Positions 24,114-32,873 of a stretch of DNA of 64,000 nt are shown here, one piece after another. The translations under genes were made by a program, and so were the position numbers. Every line of letters starts with the position of its first letter. Positions within the stretch are counted from its first letter, which is position 1. The notes under the pieces are model-generated. The model saw nothing but the letters and a program-made list of their open reading frames with translations, was not told where the DNA came from and made no database searches. This DNA is from Protaetiibacter sp. (GTDB lineage Bacteria > Actinomycetota > Actinomycetes > Actinomycetales > Microbacteriaceae): assembly GCA_030150265.1 (NCBI GenBank), contig JASLGG010000030.1, forward strand, positions 59,840 through 123,839. The letters are read 5' to 3'.

Positions 24114-24188
24114 CCTCCCAGCGTGCGGTCGCGCGACCTATCGCACCAGATCATGTTTGAGATGCCGCCCATTCGATACTGTTATGAG

Positions 24189-25145
24189 ATGGACCTCGAC
24201 CTGCAGTCGGTGCGCATCGTGCGCGCGATCGCGGAGCACGGGTCCATCAGCGGCGCCGCCCGCGCGCTCGGCTACAGCCAGCCCGCAGTGAGCCAGCACC
24301 TGCGACGTGCCGAGCAGCGCCTCGGGATGCCGCTCGTCGCCCGCGCCGGCCGCGGCGTGCGCCTCACCGAGCCTGGGCTCGTGCTGGCGCGCCACGCCCA
24401 CACGATCGCCTCCGCCATGGACGCCGCGAGCGGCGAGCTCTCCGACCTCGTCGGCCTCCGCACCGGCACGGTGCGCCTCGCGGCCTTCCCGACGGCGTCG
24501 TCGACGATCGTGCCGCGGCTGCTGCAGGCGCTCCGCGACGAGCAGCCGGGCCTCACCGTGAGCTACCTCGAGGCGGAGCCGCCCGAGGCCCTCGCGATGC
24601 TGCGCGAGGGCCAGCTCGACGTGGCGATCACCTTCGCCTATCCGGGCGACCGCGCCGACCCGCACCGCGAGTCGGAGGGCCCGGTCGAGACCCTTCCGCT
24701 CTTCACCGAGCCGATCGTGATCGCGGTGGCGGACGCGCATCCGCTCGCCGCCGACGGCGGGCCGGTGTCGCTCGCCGCGCTCGCCGAGGAGCGCTGGATC
24801 GCCGGATGCCCGCTCTGCCGCGGCCATCTGCTCGCGGCGTGCGAGGCGGTGGGGGTGGATCCGGATATCGGGCTCGAGACCGACAACGCGATCGCGGTGC
24901 TCCATCTCGTCGCCGCCGGGCTCGGCGTGGCGCTCCTCCCGCAGCTCGCGCTCGCGACCGCCGTCGCCCCGCCGGGTGCGGCCCTGCGTGCCACGACGCC
25001 CTCGAGCGACCGCACCATCCAGGCGGTGCTGCAGCTCGGTGCACGCCGCGTGCCGAGCATCGCCGCGGTGGTCGCCGCGATCGAGCGTCTGTCGGGCGCG
25101 GACTGGGGTCTCGTGTCGACCCGCACGGGAGCGTTGACACCCTGA
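24189..25145 (+). CDS. LysR-family transcriptional regulator
   Basis: 318-residue regulator with an N-terminal winged helix-turn-helix (SISGAARALGYSQPAVSQHLRRAEQRLG, residues ~18-46) and a periplasmic-binding-like effector domain (LRTGTVRLAAFPTASSTIVPRLLQAL onward). ATG 24189 gives the usual short lead of about ten residues (MDLDLQSVRIVRAIAEHGS); the in-frame region upstream is antisense to the aminotransferase gene. It is divergent from the class V enzyme and likely regulates it from the 75-base spacer. The 3' end overlaps the -35 box of the ROK cluster promoter. Confidence 0.92.
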   Translation: MDLDLQSVRIVRAIAEHGSISGAARALGYSQPAVSQHLRRAEQRLGMPLVARAGRGVRLTEPGLVLARHAHTIASAMDAASGELSDLVGLRTGTVRLAAFPTASSTIVPRLLQALRDEQPGLTVSYLEAEPPEALAMLREGQLDVAITFAYPGDRADPHRESEGPVETLPLFTEPIVIAVADAHPLAADGGPVSLAALAEERWIAGCPLCRGHLLAACEAVGVDPDIGLETDNAIAVLHLVAAGLGVALLPQLALATAVAPPGAALRATTPSSDRTIQAVLQLGARRVPSIAAVVAAIERLSGADWGLVSTRTGALTP

Positions 25146-25184
25146 TCGACGGCCACTACCGTCAAGATAGTAAAGTTTCCTAAC
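25134..25184 (+). promoter_or_regulatory. Promoter and ROK operator of the glycoside cluster, left end
   Basis: TTGACA (25134-25139), 17 bases, TACCGT (25157-25162) form a good sigma-70-like promoter. Four bases later the 19-bp sequence GATAGTAAAGTTTCCTAAC (25166-25184) is an inverted repeat of the form GTTAG-n-AAA-n-TTT-n-CTAAC with one half-site change. The operator covers the expected transcription start, so binding would block initiation. The same layout and a near-identical operator stand before the sugar-binding protein gene at 38262. The promoter begins within the end of the LysR gene. Confidence 0.8.
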
Positions 25185-25200
25185 TAGGCGGAGGATCGTG

Positions 25201-26385
25201 GTGAACGCATCGGCATCCGGCGACGGCCGCGGCCCGGCACCCGCGCAACCGGGCCTGCTGCGCAGCCTCAACAACCGCGTCGTGCTCGACCTCCTGATCC
25301 AGCACGGCACGCTGAGCCGCAGTGACGTGCACACCCTCACCGGGCTCTCGAAGCCCACCGCCTCCCAGCTGCTCCAGCGGCTGGAGGAGAGCGGCCTCGT
25401 GCGCCCCAGCGGCTTCGGCGAGACCGGCCCCGGGGGGCGCGCCCCGCAGCTCTACCGCATCGAGCCCGCTGCCGGGCACGCCGCCGCGGTCGACGTGCGC
25501 CGCGGACGCGTGCGGGTGCGCATCGCCGACATCACGGGCGCGGTCGTCGCCGAGCAGGAGCGCGCGAGCGACGCGACCGCCAACGGACCCGACAACGCCG
25601 CCGCCGTCATCCGCTCCTGCTGCGAGGCCGCCGGCATCGCCCCCGCCCAGCTCGACGCGATCGCGGTCAGCGTGCCCGGCTCGTACGACACCGAGGCCGA
25701 CGCCCTCAGCTACGTCGACCACCTCCCCGGCTGGCAGCACCCCTCCGTCGGCGCCGAGCTGCGGAGGCTGTTCCCCACGGCATCCGTCGCCATCGAGAAC
25801 GACGTCAACCTCGCGGCGATCGCCGAGCGGCACGCCGGCCACGGCGCGACGGAGAGCTTCTTCCTGCTCTGGCTCGACGACGGCGTGGGCGGCGCGATCA
25901 TGATCGACGGATCGCTCTACCGCGGCAGCCGCGGCGCCGCCGGCGAGGCCGCGTTCCTGCTCACCCCCGGCGCCGTGCTCGACGAGGGAAGCCGCACCGA
26001 GGGCGCGCTCGAGCACCTCGTCGGCGAGGGGGCGCTGCGTGAGCTCGCCGCCGGCGCCGTGCACGAGACGGCCACGGCATCCGAGGCGCTGCGCGCGATG
26101 CTCGAGGACCCCGCCGCCGCACCCGCCCTGTCGGAGCTCGCGCGGCGCTACGCGCTCGCCCTCGCCTCCGTCATCGCGCTGCTCGACCCGGCCCGCATCG
26201 TGCTCGCGGGCGAGCTCGCGCAGCTCGGCGGCGAGCGGCTGCGCGCCGAGGTCTCGCGGCAGCTCGCCGCCGTGGTGCTCGCCGCTCCCCCGCTCGCCGT
26301 CACCGTCGCGACCGACACTCCCATCCTCGACGGAGCCATGCTCATGGGCCTCGGCATCGCGCGCGACCGGGTGTTCACGACGTGA
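25201..26385 (+). CDS. ROK-family transcriptional repressor of the glycoside cluster
   Basis: 394-residue repressor with an N-terminal winged helix (LSRSDVHTLTGLSKPTASQLLQRLEESGLVRPSG) and a C-terminal ROK sugar-sensing domain. The ROK region has the Asp of ENDVNLAAIAERH and YRGSRGAAGEAAFLL, but lacks both the usual His and the C-x-C-G-x2-G-C zinc motif, replaced by LLTPGAVLDEGSRTEGA. It is therefore a regulator rather than an active kinase, with unusual metal-free stabilisation. GTG 25201 is chosen because GGAGG lies six bases upstream; an adjacent GTG at 25198 is too close. It is first in an operon with GH4 (GTGA overlap) and probably binds the two 19-bp operators flanking this locus. Confidence 0.9.
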   Translation: MNASASGDGRGPAPAQPGLLRSLNNRVVLDLLIQHGTLSRSDVHTLTGLSKPTASQLLQRLEESGLVRPSGFGETGPGGRAPQLYRIEPAAGHAAAVDVRRGRVRVRIADITGAVVAEQERASDATANGPDNAAAVIRSCCEAAGIAPAQLDAIAVSVPGSYDTEADALSYVDHLPGWQHPSVGAELRRLFPTASVAIENDVNLAAIAERHAGHGATESFFLLWLDDGVGGAIMIDGSLYRGSRGAAGEAAFLLTPGAVLDEGSRTEGALEHLVGEGALRELAAGAVHETATASEALRAMLEDPAAAPALSELARRYALALASVIALLDPARIVLAGELAQLGGERLRAEVSRQLAAVVLAAPPLAVTVATDTPILDGAMLMGLGIARDRVFTT

Positions 26386-27671
26386 CCGGTCGCCGCATCC
26401 GGCTCGCCGTCGTGGGCGGCGGCTCGACCTACACACCCGAGTTCGCCGACGGCATCGCGCGACTCGGCGAGACCCTCCCCGTCGAGGAGCTCGTGCTCGT
26501 GGACCCCGACGCCGCGCGCCTCGAGGTCGTCGCGGGGCTCACCTCGCGCATCCTCGCCGCGGCCGGCAGCAGCTGCCGTGTCACGACGACCGACGACCTG
26601 GAGGCCGCGGCCGCGGGGGCGGATGCCGTGCTCGTTCAGCTGCGCATCGGCGGGCAGGCCGCTCGTGCCCGCGACGAGAGCTGGCCGCTCGAGTGCGGGT
26701 GCATCGGACAGGAGACCACCGGTGCGGGCGGGCTCGCGAAGGCGCTCCGCACCATCCCCGTGGTGCTCGACATCGCCCGCCGCGTGCGCGCCGTCAACCC
26801 CGACGCCTGGATCGTCGACTTCACCAACCCCGTCGGGATGGTGACGCGCGCCCTGCTCGACGACGGTCACCGAGCGGTCGGGCTGTGCAACGTCGCGATC
26901 GGCTTCGAGCGACTCTTCGCCTCGCTGCTCGGCGTCGAGCCCGAGCGGATCGAGCTCGACCACGCGGGGCTCAACCACCTGAGCTGGGAGCTCGGTGCGC
27001 GCATCCGCCACGACGACGGAAGCGTCACCGAGGTGCTCGAGCGGCTCATCGACGAGCACGGCGAGGCGCTCGTCGGCGAGACGGAGCTGCCGCTGCCCCT
27101 GCTGCGCACGGAGCGCCTCATCCCGTCCTACTACCTGCGCTACTACCTCGAGCACGACGAGCTCGTGGCGCTCGCCGCCGATCGGCCGTCGCGCGCCGCC
27201 GAGGTCGCTGCTCTCGAGGCCGAGCTGCTCCGGCTCTACGCCGACCCGGCGCTCGACCGCACTCCCCCGGAGCTGCGCGGGCGCGGCGGTGCGTACTACT
27301 CGGATGCCGCGGTGGGCCTGCTCTCGAGCCTGCTCGGCACCGGCGCGACGCGCGACCACGTCGTGAACGTCCGCAACCGCGGCATCCTGCCGTTCCTCGA
27401 CGACGAGGCCGTCGTCGAGGTGCGGGCGTCCGTCGGGCCCGACGGCATCCGCCCGCACGCCGTGCCGCCGGTGCCGCCGCTCGCCGCAGGGCTCATCGCG
27501 CACGTCGCGCGCTACGAGCAGCTCGGCGTCGAGGCCGCCCTTCACGGGGGACGGGACCGCGTGGTGCGGGCGCTGCTCGCGCATCCGCTCGTCGGGCAGT
27601 ACGCGACCGCCCAGGCGCTCGCCGACCGGCTGATCGCCGAGAACCGGGAGTGGCTGTCGTGGGCGCGCTGA
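26382..27671 (+). CDS. GH4-family 6-phospho-glycosidase
   Basis: 429-residue NAD- and Mn-dependent glycosidase of family GH4, which cleaves (usually 6-phosphorylated) alpha- or beta-glycosides by an oxidation-elimination mechanism. The NAD-binding loop is VVGGGSTYTPE (residues 10-20); metal-site residues are C169 in GLCNVAIG and H199 in HAGLNHLSWE; the family TNP segment is at 148-150. The C-terminal domain includes NRGILPFLDDEAVVEV. GTG 26382 overlaps the ROK stop codon (GTGA). With no phosphotransferase system genes in this locus, its substrate is either phosphorylated by one of the two BadF-type kinases or is unphosphorylated; which one is unclear. Confidence 0.9.
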   Translation: MTGRRIRLAVVGGGSTYTPEFADGIARLGETLPVEELVLVDPDAARLEVVAGLTSRILAAAGSSCRVTTTDDLEAAAAGADAVLVQLRIGGQAARARDESWPLECGCIGQETTGAGGLAKALRTIPVVLDIARRVRAVNPDAWIVDFTNPVGMVTRALLDDGHRAVGLCNVAIGFERLFASLLGVEPERIELDHAGLNHLSWELGARIRHDDGSVTEVLERLIDEHGEALVGETELPLPLLRTERLIPSYYLRYYLEHDELVALAADRPSRAAEVAALEAELLRLYADPALDRTPPELRGRGGAYYSDAAVGLLSSLLGTGATRDHVVNVRNRGILPFLDDEAVVEVRASVGPDGIRPHAVPPVPPLAAGLIAHVARYEQLGVEAALHGGRDRVVRALLAHPLVGQYATAQALADRLIAENREWLSWAR

Positions 27672-28675
27672 CCGGGCCGCACCTGCTCGCCCTCGACGGC
27701 GGCAACAGCAAGACCGACGTGCTGCTCGTGACCTCGGACGGCACGGTCGTCGCGCGCGCCCGCTCGGGGCCGTTCGCGCCGCACATCGTCGGCGCGGGCC
27801 CCGCGGTCGCGACCGTGGCGCCCGCCGTGGAGGAGGCGCTCGCCGTCGCGGGCCTCACCCGGGTCGACGTCGTCGCGGGCTACCTCGCCAACGCCGACCT
27901 CCCCGAGGAGGAGGACGCGATCGCCGACGCGATCGCGGCGTACGGCTGGGCCGAGCGCGTCGAGGTGCACAACGACACCTTCGCCATGCTCCGCACCGGC
28001 ACCGACGCCGATGCGGGCGTCGCGGTCGTCTGCGGCGGCGGCATCAACGGCGTCGGGATCGCGCGCGATGGCCGCCACGTGCGCTATCCCGCGCTCGGCC
28101 GCATCACGGGCGACTGGGGCGGCGGCTTCGCGATCGGCAAGGAGGTGCTCTGGCACGCGAGCCGCCACGAGGACGGCCGCGGCCCGGCGACGCTGCTGAG
28201 CCGCCTCGCCGCCCAGCACTTCGGATGCGCGACCGCCGTCGAGGTCGCGACCGGCATGCACCTCGGCACCATCGACCGCGACCGCATGCACGAGCTCGTC
28301 CCGCTGCTGTTCGACGCCGTCGACGCGGGCGACGCCGTGGCCGCCGAGGTCGTGCGGAAGCAGGCGGAGGAGATCGCCCTGCTCGCCGCCACGACCCTCC
28401 GCCGCATCGACGCGCTCGACGAGCCGGTCGACGTCGTGCTGGGCGGCGGCATGCTCACGAGCCGGCATCCGGCCCTCCTCGAGCCGGTGCTCGCGGGCAT
28501 CTGCGCCGCCGCACCCCGGGCCGTCGTCTCGATCGTCGACGACGCGCCGATCGTGGGCTCGGCCCTACTCGGCCTCGAACACCTCGACGCGCTCACGGGC
28601 GAGCGCGGCTCCTCCCCCGCACGTCGTGAACGGCTGCGGGCCACCCTCGACACCCCGCAGGAGGTGCGGCGATGA
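27659..28675 (+). CDS. BadF/NagK-type sugar kinase (first copy)
   Basis: 338-residue ASKHA-fold ATPase of the BadF/BadG/BcrA/BcrD family, which includes N-acetylglucosamine kinases. Phosphate-1 loop is LDGGNSKTDVLLV (from residue 12); GDWGGGFAIGKEVLW and VVCGGGINGVG form the second phosphate loop and sugar region; VVLGGGMLTSRHP is the adenosine motif. GTG 27659 has GGGAG eight bases upstream and lies within the end of the GH4 gene (13-base overlap). It would phosphorylate a free or glycosidic (amino) sugar for the neighbouring GH4 enzyme. A second, different member lies at 33610-34539. Confidence 0.87.
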   Translation: MGALTGPHLLALDGGNSKTDVLLVTSDGTVVARARSGPFAPHIVGAGPAVATVAPAVEEALAVAGLTRVDVVAGYLANADLPEEEDAIADAIAAYGWAERVEVHNDTFAMLRTGTDADAGVAVVCGGGINGVGIARDGRHVRYPALGRITGDWGGGFAIGKEVLWHASRHEDGRGPATLLSRLAAQHFGCATAVEVATGMHLGTIDRDRMHELVPLLFDAVDAGDAVAAEVVRKQAEEIALLAATTLRRIDALDEPVDVVLGGGMLTSRHPALLEPVLAGICAAAPRAVVSIVDDAPIVGSALLGLEHLDALTGERGSSPARRERLRATLDTPQEVRR

Positions 28676-29556
28676 CGCTGCGCATGGGACTCGCCGGCAC
28701 CGGATACTGGGCCGACGTCACGCACGCGGCCGCGGTCGGCAACGCACCGTCGTGGGAGCTCGCGGCGGTCTGGGGCCGCGACGCCTCGCGTGCCGCCGAG
28801 CTCGCCGCACGGCACGGCGCGCCGCACGCGGGCGACGACTTCGACGCCTTCCTCGCCGAGGTCGACGCCGTCACCTTCGCGATCCCGCCGCGCGTGCAGT
28901 CCGATCTCGCGCTGCGCGCCATCCGGGCGGGCAAGCACGTCGCGCTCGAGAAGCCTGTCGCGATCGAGCCGGATGCGGCGCGGCGCCTCGTCGAGGCCGC
29001 CGAGGCCGCCGACGTGGCGACCGTCGTGCTGTTCACGATGATGTACGACCCGCGGATGCGCCGGATCGTCGAGGAGGCGCACGCCGGACGCCGATGGACG
29101 GGAGGCGCCGGCCTCTGGCTCGGCTCCGCGCTCGGTGACGACAACCCCTTCAACACGCCGTGGCGCCATGAGGAGCTCCCCATCTGGGACGTCGGCCCGC
29201 ACGCCGTCGCGGCCCTGTGGTGCACCGTCGGGCCGATCGTCGACGTGCTCTCGGCCGTCTACGAGGACGACATGATGCACGTGGTCTTCGCCCACGAGGG
29301 AGGAAGCACCACCAGTTGCAGCATGACGTTGCGCGCGCCGGACGCCGCCGACGGCTTCTCGACGCTGGTGTGGGGCGAGTCCGGGCGTCTCCAGCTCCCG
29401 GTCGACGACGTCGACTCCCGCAGCGCCTTCGCGACCGCCTACGAGGAGCTCGCGGAGCTGATCCGCACCGGCGAGCGGCACCACGACTACGACGTGCGCT
29501 TCGGCACCCGCGTCGTCGAGGTGAGCGCGCTCGCCGAGGAGAGGCTCGGCCGATGA
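28672..29556 (+). CDS. Gfo/Idh/MocA-family oxidoreductase (first copy)
   Basis: 294-residue NAD(P)-dependent sugar or polyol dehydrogenase. The Rossmann start is RMGLAGTGYWADVTHA, the family EKP signature is VALEKPVAIEPDAARRLV, and the C-terminal alpha/beta substrate domain includes WDVGPHAVAALWC with the conserved His. ATG 28672 overlaps the kinase stop codon (ATGA-type, 4 bases). It is shorter than most members (usually 330-380 residues), the C-terminal sheet being trimmed. Placed in the same polycistronic run as GH4 and the kinase, it probably oxidises the released sugar moiety or an intermediate with a keto group. Confidence 0.88.
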   Translation: MTLRMGLAGTGYWADVTHAAAVGNAPSWELAAVWGRDASRAAELAARHGAPHAGDDFDAFLAEVDAVTFAIPPRVQSDLALRAIRAGKHVALEKPVAIEPDAARRLVEAAEAADVATVVLFTMMYDPRMRRIVEEAHAGRRWTGGAGLWLGSALGDDNPFNTPWRHEELPIWDVGPHAVAALWCTVGPIVDVLSAVYEDDMMHVVFAHEGGSTTSCSMTLRAPDAADGFSTLVWGESGRLQLPVDDVDSRSAFATAYEELAELIRTGERHHDYDVRFGTRVVEVSALAEERLGR

Positions 29557-30551
29557 CGACCGCACGGGCGGTGCGCTTCCCGCGGGCCGGCGAGGTCGTC
29601 GTCGAGGACGTCGAGGTCGCGGCTCCCGCGGCCGGGCAGCTCCGCTGCCGTGCGCTCGCCTCGCTCGTGAGCACCGGCACGGAGCTCGCCTGCCTCCGCG
29701 GCGAGTTCGACGAGCGCACCTTCTGGGCGGAATGGGTGCGCTATCCGTTCTCGCCCGGGTACTCGATGGTCTCGCGCGTCGAGGAGGTCGGGGCCGGGGT
29801 GGCCGGCATCCGGCCCGGGGACCGCGTGTTCTCCTTCACGCCCCACGCATCCGAGTTCGTGCTCGATGCCGCGGAGGCCACCCCGCTCCCGGCCGGGGTC
29901 AGCGACGAGCAGGCGGTGTGGAGCTCGCTCGCCGTCACCACCCAGTGGGCCGTGCGCCGTTCCGGGCTCGTGTTCGGCGAGGTCGCCGTGGTGGTCGGCC
30001 TGGGGCTTCTCGGGCAGCTGCTCGTGCGCTATCTGCGGATCGCGGGCGCGCGGCGCATCGTCGCGGTCGACCCGGATGCCGCCCGGCTCGAGCTCGCCCG
30101 CACGGGCGGAGCCGACGAGGTGCTGAGCATCGGTGCCGCGGAGGCGGTGGAGAGCCTCGCGGGCACCGCTGATGTGGTGTTCGAGGTGACGGGGCACCCC
30201 GCGGTGCTCGCCCCCGCATCCGAGCTCCTCCGCCCTCTCGGCCGTCTCGTGCTGGTGGGCGACGCCCCGCGACCGAGCCTGCAGGCACTCGGACCGCGCA
30301 TCGTGGCCGACGGCATCTCGGTGATCGGCGTCCACGCCGGCACCGCCGCCGAGATCGCGACGCCGTCCGACCCGTGGAGCGCCGCCGTCATGCTCGACGT
30401 GTTCCTCGAGCTCGTCGCGGCCGGCCGCATGGACCCCGCCGCCCTCCTCACCCGCGAGGCAGGCGAGGCGTCGCTCCCCGAGCTCTACCGCGAGCTGCAG
30501 GCCGACCGCGGGCGCGAGCTCGGCGTGCTGATCCGCTGGGACGCGAGATGA
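29553..30551 (+). CDS. Medium-chain dehydrogenase without the catalytic zinc cysteine
   Basis: 332-residue medium-chain dehydrogenase/reductase. The GroES-like domain (LRCRALASLVSTGTELACLRGEF; SPGYSMVSRVEEVGAGV; GDRVFSF) and the Rossmann domain (VVVGLGLLGQLLVRYLRIAGARRIVAVD) are complete. In the catalytic zinc position the usual ICGTD is VSTGTE, so the metal-ligand Cys is Ser, and the four-cysteine structural zinc lobe is absent. It is thus zinc-free or uses another ligand set. ATG 29553 overlaps the previous stop (ATGA) and its stop is overlapped by the next gene, placing it between two Gfo/Idh enzymes. Sorbitol- or threonine-dehydrogenase-like and BchC-like proteins are relatives; the substrate is unknown. 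Confidence 0.85.
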   Translation: MTTARAVRFPRAGEVVVEDVEVAAPAAGQLRCRALASLVSTGTELACLRGEFDERTFWAEWVRYPFSPGYSMVSRVEEVGAGVAGIRPGDRVFSFTPHASEFVLDAAEATPLPAGVSDEQAVWSSLAVTTQWAVRRSGLVFGEVAVVVGLGLLGQLLVRYLRIAGARRIVAVDPDAARLELARTGGADEVLSIGAAEAVESLAGTADVVFEVTGHPAVLAPASELLRPLGRLVLVGDAPRPSLQALGPRIVADGISVIGVHAGTAAEIATPSDPWSAAVMLDVFLELVAAGRMDPAALLTREAGEASLPELYRELQADRGRELGVLIRWDAR

Positions 30552-31546
30552 CGGCCCCCGTGCGCTGGGGCATCGGCTCCGTGGCGGGCATCAACGCGGC
30601 CACCGTCCCCGCGATCCTGGCGAGCACGAGCTCCGAGCTCGCCGGCTTCGCGAGCCGCGACCCCGAGCGCGCCCGCCGCGCCGCCGCGGAGTGGGGAGGC
30701 GCGGGCTACGCGAGCTACGACGCGCTGCTCTCCGATCCGCAGGTCGACGCGGTCTACGTGCCGACCCCCAACGCGCAGCACGCCGAGTGGGTGCATCGCG
30801 CGATCCGCGCCGGCAAGCACGTGCTGTGCGAGAAGCCGCTCGCGGTGACCGCGGACGAGGCGCGCGGCATGGTCGCCGCGGCCTCGGAGGCCGGCGTGCT
30901 GCTCTCCGAGGCGTTCATGTACGCACACCACCCGCGGTACGAGCGGCTCCGGGAGCTGCTGGCGGAGGGCACCATCGGCGAGCTGCGCGGCATCCACGTG
31001 GTGTTCACCTTCGACGCCTCGGAGGAGCTCGAGCACTCGGGCTTCCAGGGGGCGCCCGGCAGCGGCGCGATCTACGACGTCGGCTGCTACGCCGTGCACG
31101 TCGCCCGGATGCTGACGGGTGCCGAGCCGGAGGCCGTGACGGCGCACGCCGCCTCCTCCGAGCTGCACGGCGGCGTCGACATGAGCACGGCGCTGCTCCT
31201 CGAGTTCCCGCGAGGGGTCGCCGCGACGGCGCAGCTCGGCATGTGGAGCGCCGACCTCGACACCGTGACGGTGATCGGATCACGGGGGCGCCTCGAGGTT
31301 CCGAGCGGCTTCCTGCGCGGCCCCGACGACCACGTGCTGCTCCTGAGCGACGCCGAGGGCACGCGGCGCGTCGAGGCCCCGCGCGTCGACCACTACGAGC
31401 GCCAGATCGCGCGCTTCGACGCGGCGGTGCGCGGCGAGGCGGAGCTCCTGCTGCCCCCCGCCGACGCGGTGCGCCAGGCCGAGGCGCTGGATGCCGCGAC
31501 CCTCTCCTGGCGCGAGCGCCGGCGGGTGGAGCTCAGCGCGCGCTGA
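30548..31546 (+). CDS. Gfo/Idh/MocA-family oxidoreductase (second copy)
   Basis: 332-residue dehydrogenase with a Rossmann N-terminus (RWGIGSVAGINAATVPAIL), the EKP signature (HVLCEKPLAVTADEARGMV) and the conserved substrate-domain motif GAIYDVGCYAVHVARML with Asp and His. It is of full family length and of a different subtype (closer to trans-dihydrodiol or xylose dehydrogenases by motif) from the copy at 28672. ATG 30548 overlaps the preceding stop (ATGA). It is the last gene of the plus-strand operon and its end overlaps the convergent GH84 gene by 14 bases. It probably catalyses the second redox step on the same intermediate. Confidence 0.9.
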   Translation: MTAPVRWGIGSVAGINAATVPAILASTSSELAGFASRDPERARRAAAEWGGAGYASYDALLSDPQVDAVYVPTPNAQHAEWVHRAIRAGKHVLCEKPLAVTADEARGMVAAASEAGVLLSEAFMYAHHPRYERLRELLAEGTIGELRGIHVVFTFDASEELEHSGFQGAPGSGAIYDVGCYAVHVARMLTGAEPEAVTAHAASSELHGGVDMSTALLLEFPRGVAATAQLGMWSADLDTVTVIGSRGRLEVPSGFLRGPDDHVLLLSDAEGTRRVEAPRVDHYERQIARFDAAVRGEAELLLPPADAVRQAEALDAATLSWRERRRVELSAR

Positions 31547-32873
31547 ACTCGCCGACGAGGTCCGAGAGGAACATGTCGACCAGGTCGCCGAACACCCGCA
31601 GTCGGGCGGCACGCAGCTCGTGGAGCCGGTTCGCGATCGCATCCCGCGCCGGTCCGCGCAGCTGCGGCGGCTCGCCCGCGACGCGGGGCTCGAGCGCTGC
31701 GACCGCCGCATCCACGGCCTCGATGCCGCGCGCGTACTGCGCAGCCCACGGCGCGATCTCGGCGCCCAGCGCACGGTTCTCGAGCCGCCCCATGCGCTCC
31801 GCGACACCGGACAGGTGCGCGAGCTGCAGGCGGAGGTCGGCCACGGCATCCGCGGGTGCGCCGAACTGGTAGTCGAACGCGAACCGCTCGAGGCGCGCGG
31901 CGAGACGCGGCGCGTCGTCGGTGCACAGCGCCGATCCCCGCACGGCATCCGCGAACTCGCGGAACGGCTCGGCGTCGCGCGAGCCGGCCACGCGGCGCAG
32001 CGCCGCCTCCCAGCTCGCCTCGGCGTCGAAGGAGTGCGGATCGCGGCAGAAGTCGGCGACGCTCGCGATGCCGATCTTCGAGGCCTCCGCGAGCGGCATG
32101 GGATTCGCCACGATGCCCGCGGCGCTCTCGGCGAGCCCCGCATCGCGTCCGAGGTAGGGGCCGATGTGGAGCTCGTGGGTCATGGCGACGTCGTTCACCG
32201 GGAAGTTGTCCCAGTACAGCGGACGCCGCCCCGTGGAACGTGCGAACAGCTCCGCCTCGGCGACGGTGATCTCGGGCGAGCAGATCGCGCGGCCCGTCCA
32301 GAACAGCGCGGTGCCGGCGGCGAGCCCCGTGCCGAGCGACGCGATGTAGGGCTCGTCGCCGTGACCCCAGTAGTCGGTGGGGCAGACCGCGAACCGCGCG
32401 CCCTCCCCCCGCGCCGCGAGCCGCTCCTCCACCTGCCGCACGAGGTGCAGCTGGGCGGTCACGAGGTCGGGGAAGGCCGCACGATCGGCCGGATGCTGGA
32501 GCCGCCCCGGGATGTCGTCGAGGAAGAGCGCGGCGTCGGTCAGGCCGAGCTCGCGCACGCCGGCGAGCTTGGCGTGCACCGCCTCCACGTCGGCGGGCTC
32601 CGAGTACCGCATCGAGAGGCCGGGCGACACGCCGTACCAGAGCGCGATGCCCGCCTCGCGCGCGACCGCGGCGAGCTCGCGCAGCTCCGCCGCCGCGTCG
32701 TCCGGATACGGCTCCCGCCAGCGTCGGCGGGTGAAGGGGTCGTCCTTCGGCGAGTACACGTAGGCGTTCATGCCGAGGCCCGCGATGAACGCGATCATGT
32801 CGTGCCGCTGCTGGACGGTCCAGGGGCGTCCGTAGAACCCCTCGACGACGCCGCGGATCGCGAGGGCGCTCAC
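31533..32873 (-). CDS. GH84 beta-N-acetylglucosaminidase (O-GlcNAcase/hyaluronidase family), intracellular
   Basis: 446-residue glycosidase of family GH84, which removes beta-linked N-acetylglucosamine by substrate-assisted catalysis. The barrel begins almost at the N-terminus with IRGVVEGFYGRPWTVQQRHDM and MNAYVYSPKDDP; the catalytic Asp pair is D119-D120 in ALFLDDIPG. Other family segments are VCPTDYWGHGDEPYI and LYWDNFPVNDVAM. There is no signal peptide or transmembrane helix, so it acts in the cytoplasm on an imported glycoside; most bacterial relatives are secreted and larger. GTG 32873 overlaps the stop of the SIS gene (GTGA). It is the last gene of a unit kinase-SIS-GH84 on the minus strand. 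Confidence 0.9.
   Translation of the reverse strand: MSALAIRGVVEGFYGRPWTVQQRHDMIAFIAGLGMNAYVYSPKDDPFTRRRWREPYPDDAAAELRELAAVAREAGIALWYGVSPGLSMRYSEPADVEAVHAKLAGVRELGLTDAALFLDDIPGRLQHPADRAAFPDLVTAQLHLVRQVEERLAARGEGARFAVCPTDYWGHGDEPYIASLGTGLAAGTALFWTGRAICSPEITVAEAELFARSTGRRPLYWDNFPVNDVAMTHELHIGPYLGRDAGLAESAAGIVANPMPLAEASKIGIASVADFCRDPHSFDAEASWEAALRRVAGSRDAEPFREFADAVRGSALCTDDAPRLAARLERFAFDYQFGAPADAVADLRLQLAHLSGVAERMGRLENRALGAEIAPWAAQYARGIEAVDAAVAALEPRVAGEPPQLRGPARDAIANRLHELRAARLRVFGDLVDMFLSDLVGEFSAR

Noticed and set aside
22989..24188. Upstream 400-codon extension of the LysR frame
   Set aside because: It is the opposite strand of the class V aminotransferase gene; LysR proteins start with the helix-turn-helix within the first 20 residues, at 24189.
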